A DNA stretch of 46,501 nucleotides, taken from NCBI GenBank assembly GCA_964429805.1, contig CAYSDH010000022.1, positions 1 through 46,501 of the forward strand, given 5' to 3'. Below, piece after piece: positions 1 through 7,343 of the stretch. Source of the stretch: CAYSDH01 sp964429805. Lineage in GTDB: Bacteria; Bacteroidota; Bacteroidia; Flavobacteriales_D; JABDKJ01. The notes beneath the pieces are model-generated. The model saw only the letters and a list, made by a program, of their open reading frames with translations, was not told the origin of the DNA and made no database searches. The stretch's first letter is position 1. Each line of letters opens with the position of its first letter. Made by a program: the position numbers and the translations under genes.

Positions 1-59
1 ACTGGCAACACGTCTGGTTTTGGTCCAGAAGAGTCTAGGTTCGAGCCCTAGTGGGCCAA
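1..59 (+). tRNA. tRNA-Gln (UUG), 3' part, cut by window start
   Basis: The 3' two thirds of a tRNA. The anticodon stem is TCTGG (13-17) with CCAGA (25-29). The 7-nt loop TTTTGGT puts anticodon TTG at 20-22. A 5-nt variable loop follows. The T stem is CTAGG (35-39) with CCTAG (47-51), around loop TTCGAGC. The acceptor 3' strand is TGGGCCA (52-58) with discriminator A59. The acceptor 5' strand and most of the D arm lie before the window. No full CCA is encoded after position 59, so it would be added after transcription. Confidence 0.9.
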
Positions 60-67
60 CAAGTATT

Positions 68-99
68 AGCCCTGATTCCGCAAGGATTCGGGGCTTTTT
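68..99 (+). terminator. Intrinsic terminator after tRNA-Gln
   Basis: A 12-position stem (68-79 with 84-95; one T-T mismatch and one G-T pair), loop GCAA, then a run of five T. It lies 9 nt past the tRNA, so it ends the tRNA transcript. Confidence 0.8.
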
Positions 100-110
100 C
101 GTGAAGAGTG

Positions 111-130
111 GGTACAACATAGGTACAACA
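111..130 (+). repeat. Direct repeat GGTACAACA, two copies 11 bp apart
   Basis: GGTACAACA occurs at 111-119 and 122-130, one helical turn apart, just past the tRNA terminator. Closely phased short repeats next to a tRNA 3' end are typical of recombinase arm-type sites, but no integrase gene is visible here. This reading is an inference. Confidence 0.4.
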
Positions 131-247
131 GTCGGCAATTTGGGGTTAAACGTCAAAAGCGGATATCGTTAAGTAAATCCGCGCCAACGGGCCTCAACTT
201 GAATTGAAGACTCTCATTTTCGAACTTCGGCATGAATTCATAAACAA

Positions 248-1708
248 TCATTGACGTATTAACCTGGCCGAAGCGATTAACTCAGCCTTATCTTCAGACA
301 TCAATTGTAACAGATAAACTCCAGGAGGTGTATTGCTCAATGAAAATGAGATAATCTCAGATGTTTGAAGAATCTTTTCGGAATGGACTAATCTACCTTG
401 TGTATCAATTATCCTTAATAAAAATTCCACGTGTTCTGACATGCCTGTTCGGATATGACACATGTCGTGAATAGGATTTGGATAGACAAGCAGTTCTTTC
501 AAGGGGGCAATTACATTAAGGGAAGAAACATAGCCGTTTACTTCAGCCATGACAACGAGTATATCTTCATCAATATCTTGGGCCCCCTCAGTAAAACCAG
601 TCATTAAAAGCTTACCTTGACTAGTCATCAAGACATCAGTAAAGGAGTCATCGTGATCATATCCATAACGAACCGTCCATAATGAGTCACCATTAAAGTT
701 CAACTTGGTTAAGACAGCATCTTCTTCTTCAAAAATTTCGTCTTCGGCATAACCTACTAGCAGAAGCTCGTTTGGTTCTTGAATAATGAAATCTCTGGCA
801 GACTCATCTAATCCTGGTCTCCCATATTGAGAAAAAGACAACTCTGTACCAGTAGATGTTGTATGGACCATAACCATATCGCTTCGCGTAGCAGGTATGT
901 CATGATTTTCACCGACAATGAAGTATTCGTTTGAGCTGTTCTGTTTAACCTCAATTCCAAAATCATTTAGACTAGTACCATAGTATTCTTCCCAAATCTG
1001 ATTACCATCCAAGTCAAACTCCCGGAGCCAAATATCACTATCTGATCCGCTTGAATCATATTGATTACCAGTGGCAACAATATTTCCATTGGAATTTAAG
1101 ATGAGCCCTAGGCCAAAATCTCTGCCAAGAGAAGGAAGAGTCTTTGTCCACAGAGTGTCACCTGTTGGAGAAAATCGAGCAATAAAAGTATCGTAGAACA
1201 AGAGGCTTGTAAAAGGATTGGTTGAACCAATTCCAATTAAATCTCCGTTTGGAAGCTCAACTATACCACTGAGTTGTGTACGCCAATTGATAGAATAAGA
1301 GGAAGACCATATGACTTCTCCGTCAAAATTAATTTTTACCATCTCTAGAGACGCTGAGTCAGTCTCAAAAGACAGTTTTTGACCGACAAGCACAGCTGTT
1401 CCATCACTCACTTCTATGACATCATTAAAGTAAGTACTGTAAAGGCTATCTCCTACTTCATTTTGCCATTGAACCTGACCATACGAGTCCATCGAGAGTA
1501 TCGTTGCTTGACGAAAAAAAGTAGAGGTTGATGTTGTTCCATGTACTAGGAAGTTACCATTACTAGTTTCGATAGCACCTTTGCCTCTATCATCCACTTC
1601 ATAGCCGTACTCATAATTGAATGTTTGGCCAAATAGAGAGGAGCAATAAATACTCACTAGGACTATTAAAAGTATTGGTTTACGGCAGTGCCTCAAAAGG
1701 TAGCTCAT
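248..1708 (-). CDS. Secreted repeat (beta-propeller-like) protein with T9SS type A sorting domain
   Basis: 486 aa from the chosen ATG at 1708, which gives a clean signal peptide (MSYLLRHCRKPILLIVLVSI, ending near SLFGQ). The ORF is open to 1771, but that adds 21 residues ahead of the signal peptide. The body consists of repeated blocks such as NGNFLVHGTTS, DGTAVLVGQ, NGDLIGIGST and NGNIVATGNQ, each followed by a W-containing strand. This is the delta-60/SBBP-like pattern seen in beta-propellers. The last ~80 residues hold the T9SS signature VYPNPIHDMCHI, then GRLVHSE and PPGVYLLQLMSE. It should therefore be exported through the type IX system, whose component SprA is encoded further along this window. 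The ligand or substrate is unknown. It stands alone, head to head with a small ORF at 1762. Confidence 0.8.
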   Translation of the reverse strand: MSYLLRHCRKPILLIVLVSIYCSSLFGQTFNYEYGYEVDDRGKGAIETSNGNFLVHGTTSTSTFFRQATILSMDSYGQVQWQNEVGDSLYSTYFNDVIEVSDGTAVLVGQKLSFETDSASLEMVKINFDGEVIWSSSYSINWRTQLSGIVELPNGDLIGIGSTNPFTSLLFYDTFIARFSPTGDTLWTKTLPSLGRDFGLGLILNSNGNIVATGNQYDSSGSDSDIWLREFDLDGNQIWEEYYGTSLNDFGIEVKQNSSNEYFIVGENHDIPATRSDMVMVHTTSTGTELSFSQYGRPGLDESARDFIIQEPNELLLVGYAEDEIFEEEDAVLTKLNFNGDSLWTVRYGYDHDDSFTDVLMTSQGKLLMTGFTEGAQDIDEDILVVMAEVNGYVSSLNVIAPLKELLVYPNPIHDMCHIRTGMSEHVEFLLRIIDTQGRLVHSEKILQTSEIISFSLSNTPPGVYLLQLMSEDKAELIASARLIRQ

Positions 1709-1761
1709 GTACGTAAAGTTAATATTGTTAGCTTTATGAAGCTCATAAAAAACTAACCCAA

Positions 1762-1995
1762 ATGAAACCAATAATAACTCTTCTAAGTTGTGTCTTTTTT
1801 AACTTATTAGTCACTGGTTTGCTAAGCCAAACAATGTTTCTATCTCAAAGGTGGGATGAGTCACTAGGAGTACTCAGTGATATTCAAACCTCAGAGACTG
1901 TTGTCGATGAGTATGGAAACAGTTATACTTCGGCAAGAGAACAAAGGGCATTCGCCCGACAATTGAAGGACGTTATTTTGAGCGAAGGACAGTAA
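1762..1995 (+). CDS. Small secreted ORF, possible remnant of an SBBP-repeat protein
   Basis: 77 aa. The N-terminus looks like a signal peptide (MKPIITLLSCVFFNLLVTGL, cut near LLSQ). The rest contains VVDEYGNSYTS, which resembles the start of an SBBP repeat (pattern D..GN.Y.TG), but the ORF ends after one unit. It may be a real small exported protein or the 5' stub of a decayed gene of the type found in such repeat proteins. No homologue is recognised. It is divergent from the 486-aa gene, about 53 bp from that gene's preferred start. Confidence 0.35.
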   Translation: MKPIITLLSCVFFNLLVTGLLSQTMFLSQRWDESLGVLSDIQTSETVVDEYGNSYTSAREQRAFARQLKDVILSEGQ

Positions 1996-2138
1996 GGCGA
2001 ACAATATGTATGAGTTTCACGCAGAACCTTGTGGGAGCATTTTTTTAGGCCCAGAACCCCTAGTCAGTATGGCGTTTATATACAGGCGAATCCCTCTCCA
2101 CTATATCCGTGCGGGTAGGTGAAGCAAAAATCCCCAAC

Positions 2139-2846
2139 TCAATCACCCATTCGCCTAAATATCTTGAAGGCGATATAGAGAATGAATAAGATCACACCAA
2201 GCACATACTTGACATCAATAGTCGTTCGCTTCGTTCCTATTTTGCTTTGATGACTTTGTATTCGGTCAGCATAGTCGCCAGTAGATTTGATTTTTTCAAT
2301 GTTATTCATCACGACATTATAGATGGCGTACTTAAACGTTTCCTTAGTCGGTTTAACCTTTGATACCGTGTCACAGATATCCAGACTGTTACTCAAGTAT
2401 TCGTCTTTTATGGCGCTGATGCCAGGTATGTCTCCAAGCATATTTATTATGGCGAGAGGCATGTGGTCATAGGCCTCGTCCAAGCATTCTCCAACGCTTT
2501 CCAGATTACCTGAATTCGCGTCTAGCGCAGTCTTAAACTCTTTAATCTTATCATTCGCCTCCACCAGAATCGGCTTCATTTCAGATGCCATTTTTACTCT
2601 AGTCTCATCATTGGCAATCACATTGCCAGCGCGCATAGCGGCAATTACTTTTGATTCAGAATCTGTACCCATATGGGTATTTAGTATATGCTTGAACGAG
2701 TCATAGAATGCATTAGAGTATTGATTCTTAAACCCATCATCTATGCCTTTGATTCCAGACACATTATCCAGCAGTCCAATGTCTTGTTTGTTGAGTATTT
2801 TATCGAGTACAGTGTGCTCTTCAAAGAGATGGTCGTATTGGCTCAT
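2139..2846 (-). CDS. Hypothetical protein with C-terminal membrane anchor
   Basis: 235 aa from ATG 2846. The ORF extends to 2894, but that extra part overlaps a TACATTTG promoter element (2870-2877), so the internal ATG is preferred. Residues 1 to ~205 are soluble, mainly helical and rich in K, D and E, with no recognised motif. The C-terminus has one hydrophobic span (YVLGVILFILYIAFKIF) followed by RRMGD, so the protein is tail-anchored with a short basic end. It has its own promoter and no operon partner. No family was recognised. Confidence 0.65.
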   Translation of the reverse strand: MSQYDHLFEEHTVLDKILNKQDIGLLDNVSGIKGIDDGFKNQYSNAFYDSFKHILNTHMGTDSESKVIAAMRAGNVIANDETRVKMASEMKPILVEANDKIKEFKTALDANSGNLESVGECLDEAYDHMPLAIINMLGDIPGISAIKDEYLSNSLDICDTVSKVKPTKETFKYAIYNVVMNNIEKIKSTGDYADRIQSHQSKIGTKRTTIDVKYVLGVILFILYIAFKIFRRMGD

Positions 2847-2869
2847 AAACTTGGTTTTTCGTTTGAACC

Positions 2870-2895
2870 CAAATGTAGGAATCACTGCAGTCAAA
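2870..2895 (-). promoter_or_regulatory. Bacteroidota-type promoter for the tail-anchored hypothetical gene
   Basis: On the minus strand the -7 element is TACATTTG (2870-2877, matching TAnnTTTG) and a TTTG lies 14 nt upstream (2892-2895) as the -33 element. The spacer is shorter than the usual 17-23 nt. The placement decides the start of the downstream gene at 2846. Confidence 0.55.
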
Positions 2896-2938
2896 AAAAA
2901 CTAGGTCTCCATACACATAACCGCGTCAAGTCTGACGG

Positions 2939-3865
2939 TCAAGAGTTGTCAGAAACGACATAAGAGTGACTGATTGCCAGTTGCTCGAGGCTCAAGTGAG
3001 AATAGTCTTTGTGAATCGGCTCTTTTTTCAATAGGTCTAAATCCCCCGGTCTGTTTTGTTCATGGACAATGTGTATTCCTAAAGAGGCGTACATATCGAG
3101 ATAATGCTGGAGTCGCATTCTGTTCTGCGGTTGTATGTTGTTGTCGATCAAGGCCCACTTCTTTTTACTGTACCTAAGAAAATTGTAAATGCTAATCGAC
3201 TTATCGAAATGCGCAAAATGATCAGACATGTCAATAAAATGACTCATGACCCCTCCTCTCTTCAATACTCTTTTGAATTCTTTCAAAATGTCAAGAAGAA
3301 CATGTTCGTGTACATGCTCGAACGTGTTATTTGAGCAGATGAAATCAAATTGCTCATTGTCAAATGGCGTATTCCTAGCATCGTGAATCAGCGCTTTGAG
3401 GCCGATAATAGAATTGATTTCATCCTTTGTGTACGACTCGTGATTCTCAATAATCTGCTGTAGTTTGTTCCAGCGGTCAGGCTTGATCAATTCATTGAAA
3501 TGGTCGAGTTTACCCGTCTTTCTCCATTCCATGATTTTTCTGAATGTGATGAGTTGCCCTTCTTTCCTTAGCCAATCGGAAATATCGATAGAGCTTGTTT
3601 GCCCCGTTCCAGTCAAATAGAAGAATGTTGGAACGATAGGATACCATCCGGTGCCCAGTTCCAGGACCAAGGCTTCTTCATGAGGCTTTCCAAACTGCTT
3701 GAAGTGCTTGATATGGTCAAAAGCGGCCTCCGCCTTGTATCCGAAGTGCTCGTCATTGAGGAAAACCCCTTTCGTTACTCTTTTTTGAAAGAATAGGTTG
3801 AGGCGCTCTCTATTCGGAAAAAAAGAGATGGTTTTTTGGACAACAGCTTTGAGGATCCATTTCAT
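2939..3865 (-). CDS. Class I SAM-dependent methyltransferase
   Basis: 308 aa. Motif I of the Rossmann methyltransferase fold is VLELGTGWYP (residues ~67-76). An acidic SIDISDW follows as the motif II region. FDFICSNNTFEHVHEHV (~173-189) is the motif IV region, then VLKRGGVMSHFID, a typical post-motif strand. This is the arrangement of Methyltransf_11-type enzymes, which transfer a methyl group from S-adenosylmethionine; the acceptor cannot be read from sequence. The N-terminus has a short amphipathic stretch but no signal peptide, so the enzyme is cytoplasmic. It is divergent from the CBS-domain gene. A near-match -7 element (TATATTGG) lies about 26 bp upstream of the ATG. Confidence 0.8.
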   Translation of the reverse strand: MKWILKAVVQKTISFFPNRERLNLFFQKRVTKGVFLNDEHFGYKAEAAFDHIKHFKQFGKPHEEALVLELGTGWYPIVPTFFYLTGTGQTSSIDISDWLRKEGQLITFRKIMEWRKTGKLDHFNELIKPDRWNKLQQIIENHESYTKDEINSIIGLKALIHDARNTPFDNEQFDFICSNNTFEHVHEHVLLDILKEFKRVLKRGGVMSHFIDMSDHFAHFDKSISIYNFLRYSKKKWALIDNNIQPQNRMRLQHYLDMYASLGIHIVHEQNRPGDLDLLKKEPIHKDYSHLSLEQLAISHSYVVSDNS

Positions 3866-3971
3866 GAATTGCCTGAGTTTTAAGGAGGCACCAATATACG
3901 TGGATTGAATTTCCCAACCACGAATTTTAAAAAGCAGCGAGTCAATTGTGCTCTGCTCTTATTCACCTCCG

Positions 3972-3979
3972 TACATTTG
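3972..3979 (+). promoter_or_regulatory. -7 promoter element TACATTTG before the DUF21/CBS gene
   Basis: Exact match to TAnnTTTG, with TTG at 3946-3948 separated by 23 nt. If used, transcription starts near 3983. That excludes the upstream TTG start and favours the GTG at 3994. Confidence 0.5.
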
Positions 3980-3993
3980 TCAAAACATCAGAC

Positions 3994-5046
3994 GTGATTC
4001 TATTACTCGTATTCTTTTTGATCTCCATCGGCTTTTCATTTTTATGTTCCATCCTCGAGGCCGTCTTGCTCAGTGTCACTCCTGCCTACATTAATGATGA
4101 GCTGCGAAAAGGAACGAATACAGGTAAACTTCTAGAGCAGTATAAAGAAGACATAGACCGTCCGCTGTCAGCCATTTTGACACTCAACACTATTGCCCAC
4201 ACACTTGGTGCCATTGGAGTAGGTGCCATGGCTGGTGACGTGTTTGGCGAAAACATGGTCAACGTGCTGGGCCTAGAGATTAGTATTGAATCAATTATTG
4301 CGGTGGTCATGACATTGGCCATTCTCATCTTGTCAGAGATTATTCCCAAAACTATTGGGGCCAATAACTGGAAGGCACTTTCTCCATTTACCGTAAACAC
4401 CATCCGTTTTCTTCTTTTCATTCTCATGCCATTGGTGTGGATCAGTCAGCTCATCACGCGCGGCCTGAAAAAAGAAAAAGAAAAGTCGGTGTTGTCTAGA
4501 TCTGATATCTTCAGATTAGCCGAAGAGGCTGAGTCAAGCGGTACTTTAAAAGAAACAGAGTCAACTATTATTAAGAACCTTCTTGAGTTTGAGAAAAAAT
4601 CAATTCGCGATATCATGACTCCACGCAGTGTGGCCTTCATGATTGAAAAAGGCGTCACGGTCAAAGATTTTGTTGACCTCTCTGATTCGGAGACGTATTC
4701 CAGAATACCATTGTTTGATGGCGACAAAGACAAGGTCATCGGCTTCATCCTGAAGAAAGATATACTAAGAGCCTCAAGTGAAGATCGTCATGACGAGTCA
4801 GTGCTCAATTTTAAAAGAAACATTGACCGAGTGCGTGACAACAGCACGCTACCTTCATTATTTAAAGCCATGGGCGCTTCGGGCAAGCACATATTCATGG
4901 TCGATGATGAGTTTGGCAATGTACTCGGTCTAGTCACCATGGAAGACCTCTTTGAAGAACTGCTCGGTTATGAGATTATAGACGAGTCTGATCGCGTAGC
5001 AGACTTGCAAGAGTTGGCCAGAGAGAGGGCGACTAAAAAGAAGTGA
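3994..5046 (+). CDS. DUF21/CNNM-type transmembrane protein with CBS pair (HlyC/CorC-like)
   Basis: 350 aa from GTG 3994; an in-frame TTG at 3946 would add 16 residues but lies in the promoter. The N-terminal DUF21 membrane domain has about four hydrophobic spans, starting ILLLVFFLISIGFSFLCSILEA and including IIAVVMTLAILILSEIIPKTIG and NTIRFLLFILMPLVWISQLI. The segment FRLAEEAESSGTLKETES leads into a pair of CBS domains (IRDIMTPRSVAFMI ... SRIPLFDGDKDKVIGFILKKDIL ... FMVDDEFGNVLGLVTMEDLFEELLG). The C-terminal CorC/HlyC domain common in longer relatives is absent. The family is linked to magnesium or other divalent cation efflux; that role is family knowledge and is not shown here. Confidence 0.85.
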   Translation: MILLLVFFLISIGFSFLCSILEAVLLSVTPAYINDELRKGTNTGKLLEQYKEDIDRPLSAILTLNTIAHTLGAIGVGAMAGDVFGENMVNVLGLEISIESIIAVVMTLAILILSEIIPKTIGANNWKALSPFTVNTIRFLLFILMPLVWISQLITRGLKKEKEKSVLSRSDIFRLAEEAESSGTLKETESTIIKNLLEFEKKSIRDIMTPRSVAFMIEKGVTVKDFVDLSDSETYSRIPLFDGDKDKVIGFILKKDILRASSEDRHDESVLNFKRNIDRVRDNSTLPSLFKAMGASGKHIFMVDDEFGNVLGLVTMEDLFEELLGYEIIDESDRVADLQELARERATKKK

Positions 5047-5153
5047 TCGCTTGGGCAGAATGCCTGATTGTGTTCTCTAGCCACTGCATCCTGTTAACGA
5101 AGCCCTTTTTAAACAATCCGTCCACAGGCAATATATCCCTCAGTTCTCCTTTT

Positions 5154-5161
5154 TAGATTTG
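5154..5161 (+). promoter_or_regulatory. -7 promoter element TAGATTTG before the YwqK-like gene
   Basis: Matches TAnnTTTG and lies 19 nt before the ATG at 5181. No clear TTG -33 element is seen at the usual spacing. Confidence 0.45.
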
Positions 5162-5180
5162 GCCTGAAGACAAAAGGACT

Positions 5181-6770
5181 ATGAGGACTTACGCATTAAT
5201 CATCACACTTATTCTGAGCACTGCACTCTTTGCGCAATATGACGCCCATGTCGATTATTGGGACAAAGACAAAAAGCAGAAGCGAAGCGAGGGCAGCTAC
5301 TTTGGTGGCCATGAGCACGGCACATGGACATATTGGTATGAGAATGGCCAGTTAAAAGAAGAAAGCTCATTCTGGAAAGGAGTCCACCACGGGCCAGCTA
5401 AAGTCTACTACAGCACAGGGCAAATCATGCATGACGGACACTGGAAAATGGGAAAGGCCGACAGCACAAAAGTGAGTTACTTCATGAGCGGTCAAGTGCA
5501 AGAGGAGGGAAGTTTTGTGTTAGATAAGAAGATAGGCCAGTGGACCTATTACTACGAAAATGGTTCGGTGCATATGCATGAAGACCATGAGTTTGAGCGA
5601 ATGAAACTCATGACCTACACCGACAAAGATGGTAAGCAAAGCATCAAAGATGGCGAGGGTAAAATGCTTGACTTTTATGAAAATGGTCAGGTCAGAAGCG
5701 AACAGACCTATGCCGATGGCTGGGTCAACGGAGTGTTTACCGAGTACTATCCCAATGGTAAGTTGAGAACAGAAGGCGAATGCCTTAAAGACCTCAAGCA
5801 AGGGAAGTGGACACATTACTACAAAGACGGAAGCATCCATAAAAACTTGACCTATGCCGATGACAAGCTAGATGGTGCCTACATGGTCAACCAGCCATCA
5901 GGTGAGAAAGAGGTTGAAGGAGAATACCGAGAAAACATGAAGACAGGCCACTGGAAGTGGTGGGATGAAGATGGTGAAATAGACATGGAGGGAGATTTCG
6001 TTGACGAAAAGCAACACGGCTTGTGGACCTTCTATTATAGTAATGGGAAGACCAACTACACCGGCACTTTTGACATGGGCAAGAAAACCGGAGAGTGGAA
6101 CTATTACTACCTAAACGGGCAATCATGGAGAAAAGGAAACTTTGTGGAAGGTAAAGAAGAGGGGCGCTGGACCACATGGTTTGAAAACGGTCAGAAGCTG
6201 CAAGAAGGAAACTACATCAATGGCGCAGAAAATGGGCTGTGGCAATCATGGTTTGACAATGGGCAGATGAAAGACGAAGGCGCCTTTAACATGGGGCTTT
6301 TAAATGGTGAGTGGAAAGGATGGATGCCAGACGCCACGCCTCGTTATATCGGCAACTGGGTAGATAATGAGAAGACAGGCAAGTGGACTTTTTGGCAAGA
6401 CAACGGCAAGCTTGATGAAGAAGGCTACATGATGAAAGGCATCAGAAAAGGCCCTTGGAAAGACTACAACGAAAAAGGCGTGCTCATCTCAGAAGGCGCC
6501 TATGAGTCTTCGCGGCCAGCAGGCAAGTGGGTGTATTATTATCCTCATGGCAGTAAGATGCGCACCTGCACCTATGTCAATGGAAAGCTTGATGGCATGG
6601 TCACCGATTATTTTACCAACGGTCAAGTCCGAGAGGCCTGTAACTATAAGGAAAACAAGAAAGACGGGAAGCTCACCAGGTACTCAGAAAGAGGGTCGGT
6701 CACCGTTGAAGAAAAATATAAAGCAGGAGTAAGGCAGGTCAATAAGAATTCTCCTAGTCCAAGAAATTGA
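5181..6770 (+). CDS. Exported YwqK/MORN-variant repeat protein
   Basis: 529 aa with a signal peptide (MRTYALIITLILSTALFAQ). Almost the whole mature protein is a run of about 20 units of ~23 residues with the pattern W..YY.NGQ...EG.Y..G...G.W, for example GTWTYWYENGQLKEESSFWKG and GLWQSWFDNGQMKDEGAFN. This is the MORN-variant repeat of the family named after B. subtilis YwqK, which is described as an antitoxin component there. In Bacteroidota such proteins are common, exported and mostly of unknown role, so an antitoxin function should not be assumed. No neighbouring toxin gene is present. It is monocistronic, with its own -7 element and the hairpin at 6830 downstream. Confidence 0.8.
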   Translation: MRTYALIITLILSTALFAQYDAHVDYWDKDKKQKRSEGSYFGGHEHGTWTYWYENGQLKEESSFWKGVHHGPAKVYYSTGQIMHDGHWKMGKADSTKVSYFMSGQVQEEGSFVLDKKIGQWTYYYENGSVHMHEDHEFERMKLMTYTDKDGKQSIKDGEGKMLDFYENGQVRSEQTYADGWVNGVFTEYYPNGKLRTEGECLKDLKQGKWTHYYKDGSIHKNLTYADDKLDGAYMVNQPSGEKEVEGEYRENMKTGHWKWWDEDGEIDMEGDFVDEKQHGLWTFYYSNGKTNYTGTFDMGKKTGEWNYYYLNGQSWRKGNFVEGKEEGRWTTWFENGQKLQEGNYINGAENGLWQSWFDNGQMKDEGAFNMGLLNGEWKGWMPDATPRYIGNWVDNEKTGKWTFWQDNGKLDEEGYMMKGIRKGPWKDYNEKGVLISEGAYESSRPAGKWVYYYPHGSKMRTCTYVNGKLDGMVTDYFTNGQVREACNYKENKKDGKLTRYSERGSVTVEEKYKAGVRQVNKNSPSPRN

Positions 6771-6777
6771 ACAATTC

Positions 6778-6807
6778 TTGAAAAATGAAGCAGAATAGCT
6801 ACATTTG
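6778..6807 (+). promoter_or_regulatory. Promoter of the rimP-nusA-infB operon
   Basis: TTG (6778-6780), a 19-nt spacer and TACATTTG (6800-6807). This fits the Bacteroidota/Flavobacterium promoter (TTG-N17-23-TAnnTTTG) and is the best promoter match in the window. Transcription should start near 6811, about 50 nt before the rimP ATG. Confidence 0.7.
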
Positions 6808-6829
6808 TCGCGGAAATGGAAGAAGAATG

Positions 6830-6852
6830 AAGAGGGGTCTCCCCTCTTTTTT
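6830..6852 (+). terminator. Terminator-like hairpin in the rimP leader
   Basis: A perfect 8-bp stem AAGAGGGG (6830-6837) with CCCCTCTT (6841-6848), loop TCT, then a T run to 6852. It lies after the rimP promoter and 9 nt before the rimP ATG. It can end the upstream YwqK-like transcript, act as an attenuator of the rimP operon, or do both. Confidence 0.65.
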
Positions 6853-6860
6853 ATTAGGTC

Positions 6861-7331
6861 ATGATCAAAGAGAAGAAGGTAAGAGGCCTCATTGCAGAAG
6901 CCTTAGATGGAACAGATCAATTTCTGGTTGACCTCCGAATAGGGGTTGACAATCACATCTTCGTTGAGATTGATGATCGTGTAGGCTCTATTTCCATTAC
7001 AGATTGTGTGCGGGTGAGTAGAGCGGTAGAACATAATCTTGACAGAGACGAGACAGACTTCAAATTAGATGTCACCTCGCCTGGTTTGGACAAAGCATTT
7101 AAAGTCCATGAGCAGTATGTCAAGAATGTGGGTCGTCACGTCAAGGTCCGACCGACTGTGGGCAAGACCATCGAAGGTCTTCTCAAAGAAGTCGATGAAG
7201 AGAAAGTGACAGTGATGACTAGAGAGAAGAGAAGGATAGAGGGAAGAAAATCGAAAGAATGGGTAGAAGAAGACCACGTGTTTGCTTTTACCGACATAGA
7301 AGAAACTAAAATTGTGATATCATTCAAATAA
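6861..7331 (+). CDS. rimP: Ribosome maturation factor RimP
   Basis: 156 aa, the usual size for the family. The N-terminal alpha/beta domain contains QFLVDLRIGVDNHIFVEIDD and VGSISITDCVRVSRAVEHNLD. It is followed by the characteristic LDVTSPGLDKAFK with the conserved SPGLD motif and a C-terminal SH3-like domain (VGKTIEGLLKEVDEEKVTVMTREK). RimP binds the 30S precursor and assists its maturation in the cytoplasm. It is first in the operon rimP-nusA-infB, 12 bp ahead of nusA, the same order as in many bacteria. Confidence 0.95.
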   Translation: MIKEKKVRGLIAEALDGTDQFLVDLRIGVDNHIFVEIDDRVGSISITDCVRVSRAVEHNLDRDETDFKLDVTSPGLDKAFKVHEQYVKNVGRHVKVRPTVGKTIEGLLKEVDEEKVTVMTREKRRIEGRKSKEWVEEDHVFAFTDIEETKIVISFK

Positions 7332-7343
7332 GCAATTGAAGAA

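Noticed and set aside
3104..3334. Plus-strand ORFs inside the methyltransferase region
   Set aside because: They are shadows of the minus-strand methyltransferase, which has clear SAM-binding motifs.
5181..6770. Toxin-antitoxin module suggested by the YwqK name
   Set aside because: The protein is exported, made only of MORN-variant repeats and has no toxin-like neighbour, so an antitoxin role is not supported.
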